Positions 25,286 through 34,516 are shown, counted from the first letter of the stretch. The stretch is DNA of 64,000 bases from Bradyrhizobium sp. SRS-191 (GCF_024586915.1 NZ_JANBVS010000018.1:62001-126000); one strand, 5' to 3'. Notes: generated from the sequence alone by a model not told the origin. Translations and numbers: made by a program.

Positions 25286-25588
25286 TCACCTCCCCAGACT
25301 GAGGATGTAGCCGGCCAGATCGTTGGCGTCGGCGGCGCTCAGGGGGCTGTTCGCCATCGTGGCGTGCGGAAGCAGCAGAAACTTCACCAGCATCTCCCGG
25401 GTCAGGCCTTCCTTGGCGGCGATGGCCATGAACGGCCGGGCGCGACGGAATCGCGGCGTCTCGGCGCCGACCACATGGCACTCGGCGCACCAGCGTTCCG
25501 CGAGCCGGCGGCCATGGTCGAGATCATCAGCCGCCGCCGGTGTCAGGGGCAAGAGCAGCAACAGCGATATGGCCAGGAGCGGGCGCAC
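25286..25588 (-). CDS. Small secreted c-type cytochrome
   Basis: A 100-residue protein. A signal peptide (about 1-20, ending PAAA) leads to a class I cytochrome c domain with one haem site CAECH (about residues 34-38) and a probable axial Met in HATMANSPL (about 78). The C-terminal helix is DLAGYILSLGR, typical of the fold. The start is a GTG at 25588 with GAGGAG upstream. It lies 12 bp after the CBS-BON gene on the same strand, so the two are probably co-transcribed. The redox partner is unknown; a small periplasmic electron carrier is the safe reading. Confidence 0.87.
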   Translation of the reverse strand: MRPLLAISLLLLLPLTPAAADDLDHGRRLAERWCAECHVVGAETPRFRRARPFMAIAAKEGLTREMLVKFLLLPHATMANSPLSAADANDLAGYILSLGR

Positions 25589-25600
25589 GGCAAGGACTCC

Positions 25601-26350
25601 TCACAGCGGCTGGTCGTCGTCCGTCGAGGGCTGCTCCTGCAGCGAAACGATGTCGCCGCCGCCCAGTTCCTCTTCCGGGGGCGGGTAGACCCACATGTGG
25701 TCGCGGACGTCCCGGACACCCTGCACGCTCTTGGCCGCCACGATCGCCGTGGCCCGTTCCTTGTCATCGTGCACCGCGCCGGTGAGATGCGCGACGCCGT
25801 TGCGGACGACGACGTTGAAGCGGCAGTGCTTGCAGGCGGCGTGGTCGAGGGCATCGAGGATGGCGCTGCGGATCGCGTCGTCATCGCGGCTGGGCGCCGG
25901 CACGGCGTTGGCGAGATCGGCCAGGGTCTGGACGAAATCCGTGTGCGTCACCATGCCGGCCAGCTGGTCACCATTCATGACCGGCAGCCGCTTGATGCTG
26001 CGCTTCTCCATGATCTCGGCGAGTTCGGCCAGGCTGGCATCCGTGCCGACGGTCACCGCAGGCCGGCTCATGATGTCGCCGACCGTGCGGCCGTGGGAAT
26101 GGACGAAGTCGGCGGCGATGCGGCCGCGCCCGACCAGCAGGTCGAGCCAGCGGCCCTGCTTGCGCTCGGTGCCGAGCTCGGCGCGGCGCAGGAAATCGCC
26201 ATCGGTGACCATGCCGACAAGCCGGCCGGAGGCGTCGACCACGGGCAGGCCGCCGATGTGGTTGCGCAGCATGATCCGGGCTGCCTCGGCCACCGGGGTC
26301 CCCGGCGTCACCGTGATCACGGACCTGGTCATGATTTGATGAGCGCGCAT
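25601..26350 (-). CDS. CBS-pair plus BON domain protein
   Basis: A 249-residue protein with no signal peptide. Two CBS repeats form a Bateman module (about 3-60 and 90-150), with IMTRSVITVTPGTPVAEAA and IMSRPAVTVGTDASLAELA. A C-terminal BON domain (about 155-225) carries VVVRNGVAHLTGAV. CBS pairs bind adenine nucleotides and BON domains tend to bind membranes or lipids, so the protein may couple energy status to an envelope function. ATG 26350. It shares a strand and close spacing with the cytochrome c gene. Similar CBS-BON proteins are often stress-induced in this group; no target is identified. Confidence 0.88.
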   Translation of the reverse strand: MRAHQIMTRSVITVTPGTPVAEAARIMLRNHIGGLPVVDASGRLVGMVTDGDFLRRAELGTERKQGRWLDLLVGRGRIAADFVHSHGRTVGDIMSRPAVTVGTDASLAELAEIMEKRSIKRLPVMNGDQLAGMVTHTDFVQTLADLANAVPAPSRDDDAIRSAILDALDHAACKHCRFNVVVRNGVAHLTGAVHDDKERATAIVAAKSVQGVRDVRDHMWVYPPPEEELGGGDIVSLQEQPSTDDDQPL

Positions 26351-26445
26351 GTCGTGTCTCGCGAAATCGCTGCGGTCGCAATTGACGAAGCATAGCGACG
26401 CGCCGCTGCGCGCGCTTGACCAGGATCAACGCCGGCCGCGCCGGC

Positions 26446-27996
26446 CTACACGATCCGCGAGGTCTTGTTGCCCCAATAGCGGTCGCGCAGCAGGCGCTTG
26501 TAGAGTTTGCCGGTCGGCAGCCGCGGCAGCTCCTTCTCGAAATCGATCGAGCGCGGCACCTTCTGCCGCGACAGCGACTGCCGGCAGAACGCGATCAGCT
26601 CCTCTTCCAGCGCCGGGCCCGGCGTGATTCCCGGCATCGGCTGGATCACCGCCTTCACCTCCTCGCCGAGATCGGCATTGGGCACGCCGAACACGGCGGC
26701 ATCAGCGACCTTCGGGTGAGTGATAAGGAGGTTCTCGCATTCCTGCGGATAGATGTTCACTCCGCCGGAGATGATCATGAACGTCGCGCGATCGGTGAGA
26801 TAGAGATAGCCGTCGGCATCGACATAGCCGACATCGCCGACCGTGCTCATCGTGCCGTCGGCCGAGCGCGCCTCCTTGGTGCGCTCGGGGTCGTTGAAGT
26901 ACTCGAACGGCGATCCCGTCTTGAACCACACCGTGCCGGCGGTGCCGATGGGACACGGCTGCATGGTCTCGTCGAGGATATGCAGGTCGCCGAACAGCAC
27001 CTTGCCGACGGTGCCGCGATGCGACAGCCATTGCTCGCTGTCGCAGGCGGTGAAACCGAGGCCTTCGGTGGCGCCGTAATATTCGTGGATGATCGGCCCC
27101 CACCATCGGATCATGTCCTCCTTGACCTGCGCGGGGCAGGGCGCGGCGGCGTGGATCGCGACCTCCAGCGAGGACAGGTCGTAGCGACTGCGGATCTCCT
27201 GCGGCAGCTTCAGCATGCGCGAGAACATCGTGGGCACGAGCTGGCTATGCGTGATGCCCCATTGCTCGACCAGCTGGAGATAGCGCTCGGGATCGAACGT
27301 CTCCATGATGATGACGGTGCCGCCGGAGCGGATGGCGAGGTTGACGGCCGCCTGCGGCGCCGAGTGATAGAGCGGCGCCGGCGACAGGTAGACCATGCCC
27401 TCGCGACAGCGCCACAGCTTCTCCAGAAAGTCGAAGATCGGCAGCTGCTGCACCGGCGGCTGCTCCGGCAGCGGACGCAGGATGCCTTTCGGACGTCCTG
27501 TCGTGCCGGAGGAATACAGCATCGCGGTGCCGACGCTTTCGTCTTCGACCGGCGTATCCGGCAGGCCCGCCGTGGCCTCTTGCAGGCCTATGATGCGCTC
27601 GCTCTCGCCCGGCGCGTCGGCAACGATGCAAAGCTCGATTCCGGGCGCCTCCTTCAGCGCCTCGCGCACGATGTCGAGCTTGGCGGTCGAGGTGATCAGC
27701 AGCCGGGACTGGCTGTTGTTGAGGATGTAGGCGAGCTCGCCGGGCGTCAGGTAGGAGTTCACGCAGGTGAAATAGAGCCCGGAGCGTTCGCCGGCGCCGC
27801 AGGCTTCGAGATAGCGGCTGTTGTTCTCCATGAAGATCGAATAGTGATCGAGCCGCTTCAGGCCGCGCTTGCGGAACAGATGTGCCAGGCGGTTCGAGCG
27901 CGCCTCCAGCTCGCGATACGTCACCGCCTCGCCGGTCGCGGCCATGATGAAGGCGGGCTGCAACGGGCGCAGCCTCGCGTGCCTGCCGGTGTACAT
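26446..27996 (-). CDS. AMP-dependent acyl-CoA synthetase
   Basis: A 516-residue ANL-family ligase: ATP motif YSSGTTGRPKG (about 160), EYYGATEGLGFTACD as the adenine-contact region, hinge DRATFMIISGGVNIYP and catalytic-Lys end LPRLPTGKLYKR. ATG 27996 follows GGGAGGAG. The motif FTACD and the long insertion after the Gly-rich loop (RPLPEQPPVQQLPIFDFLEK) set it apart from the other two ligases in the window, so it probably acts on a different acid. It is divergent from the binding-protein gene at 28302, forming a second ligase/binding-protein pair like the one at 6.6-9.4 kb. Confidence 0.88.
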   Translation of the reverse strand: MYTGRHARLRPLQPAFIMAATGEAVTYRELEARSNRLAHLFRKRGLKRLDHYSIFMENNSRYLEACGAGERSGLYFTCVNSYLTPGELAYILNNSQSRLLITSTAKLDIVREALKEAPGIELCIVADAPGESERIIGLQEATAGLPDTPVEDESVGTAMLYSSGTTGRPKGILRPLPEQPPVQQLPIFDFLEKLWRCREGMVYLSPAPLYHSAPQAAVNLAIRSGGTVIIMETFDPERYLQLVEQWGITHSQLVPTMFSRMLKLPQEIRSRYDLSSLEVAIHAAAPCPAQVKEDMIRWWGPIIHEYYGATEGLGFTACDSEQWLSHRGTVGKVLFGDLHILDETMQPCPIGTAGTVWFKTGSPFEYFNDPERTKEARSADGTMSTVGDVGYVDADGYLYLTDRATFMIISGGVNIYPQECENLLITHPKVADAAVFGVPNADLGEEVKAVIQPMPGITPGPALEEELIAFCRQSLSRQKVPRSIDFEKELPRLPTGKLYKRLLRDRYWGNKTSRIV

Positions 27997-28301
27997 GTCT
28001 GCTCCTCCCACGGCTGCCGTCCGGCGGAAGCTCGGGTGCACGGGAGGAAGAGAGGGCGAAGCGCGGACGATGCTCGCGTCACGTGCTCAGGCGGTTTCCG
28101 TCCCACAGCACCATCCTCGGGGGACGGCAGCTTGTTATTTGCCGGCCAGTCTAGCGGACGGGTTCCACGCTGATCAACCGTCGTCTCCGTCCTTTGGCTG
28201 AGGCGGGAAGGGATGGGCGCGGCCGGGGTTCTGGCATAACATGACCAAGGCATTCCAAAGCGAATGACGGCTCAAAACCAAGAAACTCCGGGAGAGATGA
28301 T
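27997..28301. promoter_or_regulatory. Divergent intergenic region between ligase and binding-protein genes
   Basis: About 305 bp with no gene. It must carry the promoters of both divergent genes. A strong ribosome site (GGGAGAG, 5 nt before ATG 28302) is visible at its right end. I could not fix a sigma-70 or sigma-54 promoter with confidence and saw no clear operator palindrome. Confidence 0.4.
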
Positions 28302-29489
28302 ATGAAATCGCGCTTGTTGGCCTTTGCTGCTGTCGGTGCGTTGTTCGCGGCAGCGCCGGCCTCGGCACAGGTCAAGATCGGCATTCTCAACGACCAGTCC
28401 GGCGTCTATGCCGATTACGGCGGCAAATATTCCGTCGAGGCCGCCAAGATGGCGATCGAGGATTTCGGCGGCGAGGTGCTGGGCCAGAAGGTCGAGCTGG
28501 TCACCGCCGACCACCAGAACAAGCCGGATCTCGCGTCGTCCATCGCGCGGCGCTGGTACGACACCGAGGGTGTCGACATGATCACGGAGCTGACGACCTC
28601 TTCGGTCGCGCTGGCGGTGCAGGAGCTGTCCGCCGAGAAGAAGAAGATCGACATCGTCGTCGGCGCGGCGACCTCGCGCATCACCGGTGATGCCTGCACG
28701 CCCTACGGCTTCCATTGGGCGTTCGACACCCATGCGCTCGCGGTCGGCACCGGCGGCGCGCTGGTCGAAGCCGGCGGCAACACCTGGTTCTTCCTGACCG
28801 CGGACTACGCGTTCGGCTATGCGCTGGAAAAGGACACCAGCGACATCGTCACTGCCAAGGGCGGCAAGGTGCTGGGTTCGGTGCGCATTCCCCTGAACTC
28901 CTCGGACTTCTCGTCCTTCCTGCTGCAAGCGCAGAGCTCCAAGGCCAAGATCATCGGTCTCGCCAATGCCGGCCTCGACACCACCAACTCGATCAAGCAG
29001 GCGGCCGAGTTCGGTATCGTCAAGGGCGGCCAGAAGCTCGCCGGGCTCCTGATGACGCTGGCCGAAGTCAACGGCCTCGGGCTCGAGGCGGCTCAGGGGC
29101 TGATCCTGACCGAGGGCTTCTACTGGGACCGCGACGACAAGTCGCGCGCCTTCGGTGAGCGCTTCATGAAGCGCACGGGGCGCATGCCGAGCATGATCCA
29201 CGCCGGCACCTATTCGGCGACGCTGTCCTATCTCAAGGCGGTGAAGGCGGCAGGCACCAAGGATTCAGACGCCGTGGCCAAGAAGCTGAAGGAGCTGCCG
29301 GTCGACGACGCGTTCGCGCAAGGAAAGGTGCAGACCAACGGCCGCATGGTCCACGACATGTACCTGTTCGAGGTCAAGTCGCCGGCCGAATCGAAGAAGC
29401 CCTGGGACTACTACAAGCTGCTCGCCACCGTGCCCGGCGACAAGGCGTTCTTCACGCCCAAGGAGAGCGGCTGCCCGCTGACGAAGTAG
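28302..29489 (+). CDS. Branched-chain-amino-acid-type ABC transporter substrate-binding protein
   Basis: A 395-residue periplasmic protein with a clear signal peptide (about 1-22, cleaved after PASA) and mature start QVKIGILNDQSGVYADYGG. Family motifs are LVTADHQNKPDLASS, a lobe-1 contact region around ELTTSSVALAVQE, and FLTADYAFGYALEKDT. It belongs to the LivJ-like group that in Bradyrhizobium relatives also binds aromatic and fatty acids. No permease or ATPase gene adjoins it. It is divergent from the acyl-CoA ligase at 26446, which suggests that the ligand is an acid activated by that ligase. The ligand cannot be read from sequence. Confidence 0.87.
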   Translation: MKSRLLAFAAVGALFAAAPASAQVKIGILNDQSGVYADYGGKYSVEAAKMAIEDFGGEVLGQKVELVTADHQNKPDLASSIARRWYDTEGVDMITELTTSSVALAVQELSAEKKKIDIVVGAATSRITGDACTPYGFHWAFDTHALAVGTGGALVEAGGNTWFFLTADYAFGYALEKDTSDIVTAKGGKVLGSVRIPLNSSDFSSFLLQAQSSKAKIIGLANAGLDTTNSIKQAAEFGIVKGGQKLAGLLMTLAEVNGLGLEAAQGLILTEGFYWDRDDKSRAFGERFMKRTGRMPSMIHAGTYSATLSYLKAVKAAGTKDSDAVAKKLKELPVDDAFAQGKVQTNGRMVHDMYLFEVKSPAESKKPWDYYKLLATVPGDKAFFTPKESGCPLTK

Positions 29490-29507
29490 GCCCGCTCCAC
29501 AACAGGT

Positions 29508-29630
29508 GTCGTCCCGGCCTTGCGCCGGGACCCATACCGCGTGATCTGTCACGGGGCACGCTGCGCGTTTAACAGTGGCGTGCGCAACGCCCGCCGGTGG
29601 TTATGGGTCCCGGCGCAAGGCCGGGACGAC
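29508..29630. repeat. Palindromic intergenic repeat, family B copy 2
   Basis: The arms gtcgtcccggccttgcgccgg and ggcgcaaggccgggacgac are near-perfect complements. It lies between convergent genes (binding protein and MAPEG). Confidence 0.9.
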
Positions 29631-29647
29631 AGCGGAAGTCTGGGTTG

Positions 29648-30040
29648 TCAGCCGTGCAGCATCCGCCAGAGAATGGCGACGAGTGAGCCGACGAGCAGGG
29701 TGGAGGCGGCCAGCGCCTGGATGCCGAAGCCGGGGCCGCGCTTCTCCGCGGCCTTGGCGTAGGAGACCATGTACAGGGCGCGTCCGACGATCCAGACAAG
29801 GCCGATCAACGCCGCGATGGCGTCGCTGACATAGATCGCGAACAGCCACAGCGCCGGCAGGAAGATCGGCATCCATTCCAGCGTGTTCACCTGCACGCGA
29901 TAGGTGCGCTCGAAATCGGCATTGCCGGTCACGGCCGGAGCCTTCACGCCGAAGCGGGCGCGCGCCTTCGCGACGCGGACGGCCATGTAGAAATACAGCA
30001 TGAGCGCAAGCACAGTGACGAGCGCGGTGAAGTGATACAT
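29648..30040 (-). CDS. MAPEG-family membrane protein
   Basis: A 130-residue protein with four membrane helices. The family signature is visible as ERTYRVQVNTLEWMPIFLPAL (Arg, Asn and Glu at the glutathione-binding face) and RALYMVSYAKAAEKRGPGF. MAPEG proteins are trimeric membrane enzymes that often act as glutathione transferases or peroxidases on lipophilic compounds. ATG 30040. It stands 25 bp downstream of the AttH-like gene on the same strand and might be the last gene of that operon, but no coupling is evident. Confidence 0.87.
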   Translation of the reverse strand: MYHFTALVTVLALMLYFYMAVRVAKARARFGVKAPAVTGNADFERTYRVQVNTLEWMPIFLPALWLFAIYVSDAIAALIGLVWIVGRALYMVSYAKAAEKRGPGFGIQALAASTLLVGSLVAILWRMLHG

Positions 30041-30065
30041 GCGTGGTCCCCCCTTGTATGCGCTT

Positions 30066-31148
30066 CTAATACCCCGTCAGCTCCAGATAGCCTACCCCGC
30101 TATGGCTGCCCTTGAAGCTGATCGGTCCTTCCCAGTAGGGCACACGGGTGCCCATCCAGGCGTTCGGATTGAGAGGCGCACTGTCGATCGCGATGCCAAG
30201 TGCTGATATCTCGACGTGCCAGCCGACCGGCAGCCTGCGCTCGCCGATTGCGACAATGTTCGTCGGCGTCATCGCGATGTCGCCGGGGCCGAGCGGGCGC
30301 GCGGCGCCGTCGGCCGTGATCCAGGTGCCCGAGGTGTAGTCGCCATTGCCCTGGCGCATCCGGTACAGCATCAGTTTCTCGCCGCCCGAAAAATGCAGCG
30401 CGAACCAGTCCCAGCCGCTCTGGTCGGAGGCCAGCGGCTGGCTGCTCCATTCGCGGTCGAGCCAAGCCATGCCGGTCACCTCGACCGGCTTGTCGTCGAA
30501 ACTGATGCGCCCGCGCGCGCGGTAGAACGGCTGGCTGTAGTAGTAGGATGCCTGGCCGCGCTCCGACTTGCGGCTGTAGCCGCCGACGCCCTGCAGCACC
30601 ACCGGACGATCCGCCTCCAAATGCAGCGCATAGGAGAAATCGGCGGCGCTCGCGCTCATGTCGAGCGGCGCCAGCGATTGATCGTCGATCGCTGCCGAGC
30701 CGCGCAGCTGCCAATCATCGATCCAGGCCTGGAACGGCTTGGCTTCGACGCCGGCCTGGCCGACGCCGCCACGCGCGAACTTCTCGGTCGAGCGATGGCT
30801 GTCGGCGCGGGTGACGGCGGCATGCGCCATCCAGAGCTGCTGATTGTCGAAGCCTTGCGCTTGCGGCCCCGGCCGCGCCGCCGATCGGAACAGCGTCCAT
30901 TGCAGGCCGTAGGCCCTGCCGCCGGCGTCGCTGAGATTGGCGGTGATGTACCACCATTCGATGCGGAAATCGTCGTGCGGCCCATGGTCGGCCGGGAAGC
31001 TGAAGCTCTTGCCCGGCGTCACCGGCGTGAAGCCGTCGGCGTTGTCGGCGAGACCCGCAAAGCCCTGCGCCTGCGCGAGCCGCGGCAGCGCCAGCAGGCC
31101 GAGCCCGCCGATCAGGCCGCGCCGCGTGAGGAGGGCTCTAGCGCTCAA
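30066..31148 (-). CDS. AttH/CrtC-like secreted lipocalin-like protein
   Basis: A 360-residue exported protein. The N-terminus LLTRRGLIGGLGLLALP with paired Arg, then ARLAQAQ-type cleavage, looks like a Tat signal. The mature part is a two-domain beta-rich lipocalin-like fold as in AttH and carotenoid 1,2-hydratase (CrtC), with hallmark DFRIEWWYITANL, WTLFRSAAR, WLDREWSSQPL and GWDWFALHF. No carotenoid gene is near. Its start overlaps the upstream ABC permease stop by 11 bp, so it is made with an FtsX-type transporter, the same set as in Vibrio att operons. It probably accepts a lipophilic cargo in the periplasm; real substrate unknown. Confidence 0.85.
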   Translation of the reverse strand: MSARALLTRRGLIGGLGLLALPRLAQAQGFAGLADNADGFTPVTPGKSFSFPADHGPHDDFRIEWWYITANLSDAGGRAYGLQWTLFRSAARPGPQAQGFDNQQLWMAHAAVTRADSHRSTEKFARGGVGQAGVEAKPFQAWIDDWQLRGSAAIDDQSLAPLDMSASAADFSYALHLEADRPVVLQGVGGYSRKSERGQASYYYSQPFYRARGRISFDDKPVEVTGMAWLDREWSSQPLASDQSGWDWFALHFSGGEKLMLYRMRQGNGDYTSGTWITADGAARPLGPGDIAMTPTNIVAIGERRLPVGWHVEISALGIAIDSAPLNPNAWMGTRVPYWEGPISFKGSHSGVGYLELTGY

Positions 31149-33600
31149 TGGTGAAGGTCCTGACCAATTGTGCCGGCTGCATCCGCGCCAGCCGCAGCAC
31201 GGGGAGCAGCGAGGCGATGAGCGCGGCGACGAGCGTGACGATCAACAGCCTTATCAGCTGCAGCGGAAACACGTCGAACGGCAGCCGCCAGCCGAACGCT
31301 TTCACATTGACGATTGCGATCAGGCACCACGCCACGACGAGCCCGAGCGGCAGGGCCAGCAGCGCGGTGAGGCCCGCGAGCGACAGGGTCTTCAGCAGCT
31401 CGACCTCGGCGAGCCGCCGCCGCGTCAGACCGATCGCCCAGAGCGGCGCAAGCTGCGGCAGCCGTGAATTGGCCAAGGTCAGCAGGCTCGTCAGCAGCGC
31501 GATCGCGGCGACGCCCAGCGTGAAGGTGTTGAGCGCGCCGGTCACCGCAAAGGTGCGGTTGAAGATCTGCTTGGATTCCTGCTTCACGGTCGCCTGGTCG
31601 ATCACGTTGCGGCCGTCGAGCCCGAACTTGTCGGTGAGATCAGCGATCAGCTTGGGGACGTCGGCGGGAGCGGCGCGCACGGCCATCCGTGTGATCGGCG
31701 TCGCCGGGAAACGCTGCGTCAGCGCGGCGACGTTGACGGTGACCTGCCCCTTCGGATTGCCGTAGTCGGCATAGATGCCGGCCACCGTGATGCGCCAGTC
31801 GCCGGTCGGCGCAGGAATGTCGATGCTGTCACCGAGCGAGAGGTTGAGCCGTCGCGCCAGCTGCTCGCTGACGAAGCCGGCATCGCCGCGCACCAGCTGC
31901 TTCCAGGCGTCCGGTCCCGCCTGCAGCAGCGGCCAATGCTCGCGATAGGTGTCGTGATCGGGCAGGCCGAGCACGTCGATCGGCGCACCCGCCAACTGCG
32001 TCTCGGCGCGGCCGCCCGGCAGCACGGCCTGCGCCTCGGGCCGCGTCCGCAGCCAGCCTTGAATTTCGCGCGCCTGCGCCTCGTCGGCGGCGCTGATGTA
32101 GACGTCGGCCGCAAGCCGGCCGTCGAGCCAGACCAGGAAGGTGCGGCTGAACGTCTCCACCATGGTCGCGACGCCGACATTGACGGCGAGCGCCAGCAGC
32201 AGCGCCATCAGCGCCAGCGACAGGCCCGAGATCTGCTGCCGGCTGTCGGCCCAGAACCATTGCGCCAGCGCCGCCCGCGCGCCGCGTTCGCCGAGCCGCA
32301 ACACGAGCTCGAGAATCGCCGGCAGCAGCAGCGCCGCGCCCAGCATCATCGCCGCGAGCACGCCGAAGCCGGCGAGCAGCGATTGCCCGAGCCACAGCAG
32401 CAGGCCGGCGGCGACGAAGAAGGCGAGCGCGACGGCGCTCTGCAGCCGCAGCCAGCGCCTCTGTGCTTCCTGCCACGCATAGGGCTGCGCGGTCGACAGG
32501 ATCGGCAGCCGCATCGACTTGATCAGGCTGGTCGTGGCGGCCGCCAACGCGCCGGCGACGCTGATCACGAGTCCGGCCAGCCACCATTCCGGACGCAAGC
32601 TCAGTTCGCCCGGCACCTGCGCGCCATACAGGCCGCGCAGCGATGCGGCGACGTTGGGCAGCAGCGTCGCTGCGATGACATAGCCGCAGACCAGGCCGAC
32701 GAACCCGGCGACCAGCGCGAAGGCGATGAGTTCACCGATCAGCACGGCGTTGAGCTGGCGCGCCGACACGCCGCAGGCGCGCAAGGTGCGCAGCACCGGC
32801 AGCCGCTGCTCGAAGGCGAGGCCGATGGCGGAGTTGACGATGAACAGGCCGACGACGAAGGACAACAGGCCGAACGCCGTGAGATTGAGATGGAAGCTGT
32901 CGGTCAGCCGCTCCAGATCGGTCTCGGCTTCGGGCTGGACCAGTTGCAGCCGGCCGCCGGCGAAGCTCTGCAATGGCTCTCGCGCGCCCGGCGTCTTGCC
33001 GACCAGGAGTCGCGAGATCTGGCCGGGCTTGTCGAGCAGCCGCTGCGCGTCGCTGATGTCGACCACGAGCACGCCGGGCGCGAGCTGCTGCTGCGCCATC
33101 AGCGGCGGCATCACGGCATCGTTGCTGAGCCGCGGCGTCGCGCCGTCCTTCAATCCGAAGTCCGCCAGCGTCTCCGGTGAAATCAAGGTGCGATGAGGCG
33201 GGGTGAGAAACGCCTCGAGCTCGCTGCGCCCGACCATCGGCGCATCGCCCACTTCGCGGGGGATGCTGAACGGCTCGATGCCGAGCAGCCGGATCGCGCG
33301 GCCGTCGATCTGCACGCGGCCTTCGACGACCGGCGACACCGGCCAGCCGGCGCGGCGCAGTTGCGCGAACACGCTCTGCGGCAGCATCTTGCCGTCCTTG
33401 GCAACCAGCATCGGCGTACGCGCGCCGCCGAAGATCGCGGCGGCGCGATCATAGGAGCTGCGCGCCCGCTGGTTCAGCGCCTGCACGCCGCTCCACAGCG
33501 CCGTCGCCGAGATCAGGCCGATCAGCAGGGTCGCGAGTTGCATCGGATGCCGCCGCCAATGGCTGAGCAGCACGGCGAGAATCCACAGCACGCGCCTCAT
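31138..33600 (-). CDS. FtsX-type ABC transporter permease (LolCE/MacB-like, duplicated core)
   Basis: An 820-residue inner-membrane protein with about ten membrane segments: one at the N-terminus (about 20-40), then two FtsX four-helix units (about 255-450 and 690-815) separated by large periplasmic domains. Signatures include LTAFGLLSFVVGLFIVNSA and LRACGVSARQLNAVLIGE in the first core and IGLTRRRLAEVELLKTLSL in the second. This type drives extrusion of lipids or lipoproteins from the outer leaflet rather than import. Start 33600 overlaps the ATPase stop by 4 bp (ATGA). The AttH-like product downstream is the likely partner. Confidence 0.9.
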   Translation of the reverse strand: MRRVLWILAVLLSHWRRHPMQLATLLIGLISATALWSGVQALNQRARSSYDRAAAIFGGARTPMLVAKDGKMLPQSVFAQLRRAGWPVSPVVEGRVQIDGRAIRLLGIEPFSIPREVGDAPMVGRSELEAFLTPPHRTLISPETLADFGLKDGATPRLSNDAVMPPLMAQQQLAPGVLVVDISDAQRLLDKPGQISRLLVGKTPGAREPLQSFAGGRLQLVQPEAETDLERLTDSFHLNLTAFGLLSFVVGLFIVNSAIGLAFEQRLPVLRTLRACGVSARQLNAVLIGELIAFALVAGFVGLVCGYVIAATLLPNVAASLRGLYGAQVPGELSLRPEWWLAGLVISVAGALAAATTSLIKSMRLPILSTAQPYAWQEAQRRWLRLQSAVALAFFVAAGLLLWLGQSLLAGFGVLAAMMLGAALLLPAILELVLRLGERGARAALAQWFWADSRQQISGLSLALMALLLALAVNVGVATMVETFSRTFLVWLDGRLAADVYISAADEAQAREIQGWLRTRPEAQAVLPGGRAETQLAGAPIDVLGLPDHDTYREHWPLLQAGPDAWKQLVRGDAGFVSEQLARRLNLSLGDSIDIPAPTGDWRITVAGIYADYGNPKGQVTVNVAALTQRFPATPITRMAVRAAPADVPKLIADLTDKFGLDGRNVIDQATVKQESKQIFNRTFAVTGALNTFTLGVAAIALLTSLLTLANSRLPQLAPLWAIGLTRRRLAEVELLKTLSLAGLTALLALPLGLVVAWCLIAIVNVKAFGWRLPFDVFPLQLIRLLIVTLVAALIASLLPVLRLARMQPAQLVRTFTIER

Positions 33601-34277
33601 GCGACACGGCCCGCATGCAGATGCACATGGCGGTCGAGCATCGCGGCGAGACGTGCGCTATGCGTCACCATCAGGAAGCCGCAGCCGGTGCGCGCGACGA
33701 GATCGCGCGTCAGCGCCATCACCTCGTCGGCGGTGTCCTCGTCGAGATTGCCGGTCGGCTCGTCCGCGAGCAGCAGCGCCGGCTTGATCGCCAGCGCGCG
33801 ACCGATCGCGACGCGTTGCTGCTGACCACCGGAGAGCTGCTCGGGATAGCGCTTGAGCAGCGGCTTCAACCCGAGCCGCTCCACCAGCTCGGTGTGCCAG
33901 GCTGGATCATGCCGCCCGGCGAGCCGCGCCTGGAAGCTGAGATTGTCCTGCACCGACAGGCTCGGCACCAGGTTGAACTGCTGGAACACGAGGCCGAGCC
34001 GCTCGCGCCGGATCGCGGCGCGGCCGGCATCGTCGAGCGCACCCACGGCAGCGCCATCGAGCAGGATGTCGCCACCATCAGCGGCGTCGAGACCGGCAAT
34101 GAGATGCAGCAGCGTGCTCTTGCCGGAGCCGGATTCGCCGGTCAGCGCCACGCGCTCGCCGGGGGCCACGTCGAGGTCGACACCGCGGAGGACTTTGATC
34201 GGCTCGCCGCCGGATCGGTAGGATTTGGTGAGATGACGAACGCTGAGCACGAGCATGTCTTGAGGTTGTTGCATCAC
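33597..34277 (-). CDS. ABC transporter ATP-binding protein (LolD/MacB-type)
   Basis: A 226-residue nucleotide-binding subunit. Walker A GESGSGKST (about 50), Q-loop FQQFNLVPSL, ABC signature LSGGQQQRVAIGRAL, Walker B LLLADEPTGNLDE and H-loop MVTHSAR are all intact. These match the LolD/MacB class that partners FtsX-type permeases. The start is given as GTG 34277 followed at once by ATG 34274; neither has a clear ribosome site, and ATG 34256 is also possible. It is first in the ATPase-permease-AttH operon, whose promoter should lie in the 239-bp gap to the divergent MFS gene, where I see no named site. Confidence 0.92.
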   Translation of the reverse strand: MMQQPQDMLVLSVRHLTKSYRSGGEPIKVLRGVDLDVAPGERVALTGESGSGKSTLLHLIAGLDAADGGDILLDGAAVGALDDAGRAAIRRERLGLVFQQFNLVPSLSVQDNLSFQARLAGRHDPAWHTELVERLGLKPLLKRYPEQLSGGQQQRVAIGRALAIKPALLLADEPTGNLDEDTADEVMALTRDLVARTGCGFLMVTHSARLAAMLDRHVHLHAGRVA

Positions 34278-34516
34278 AACATATCAAGCGCCAACGCGAA
34301 CAGCACGTGCTCGTTCTTCGCAAAGCTCATGATGTGAAGACCGTTCGCTCGTGATCAGGTTGCGCGCATGTCGCCGTGCAGCCTTGAAGGGCAGATTCTC
34401 GCGTTGCAGCAATAACTTAGCCGTCAAGCCGGTTGCCTGCGGAGCCGCATCATGGGTAGCATTGTCGAAACGCCCGAACGATAGAGGCGGATCAAAACAG
34501 ACGACGGGGAAGGACG

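Noticed and set aside
24927..25490. 187-codon minus-strand open frame upstream of the kinase
   Set aside because: Overlaps the cytochrome c gene in another frame and the kinase start; Arg-rich, no motif.
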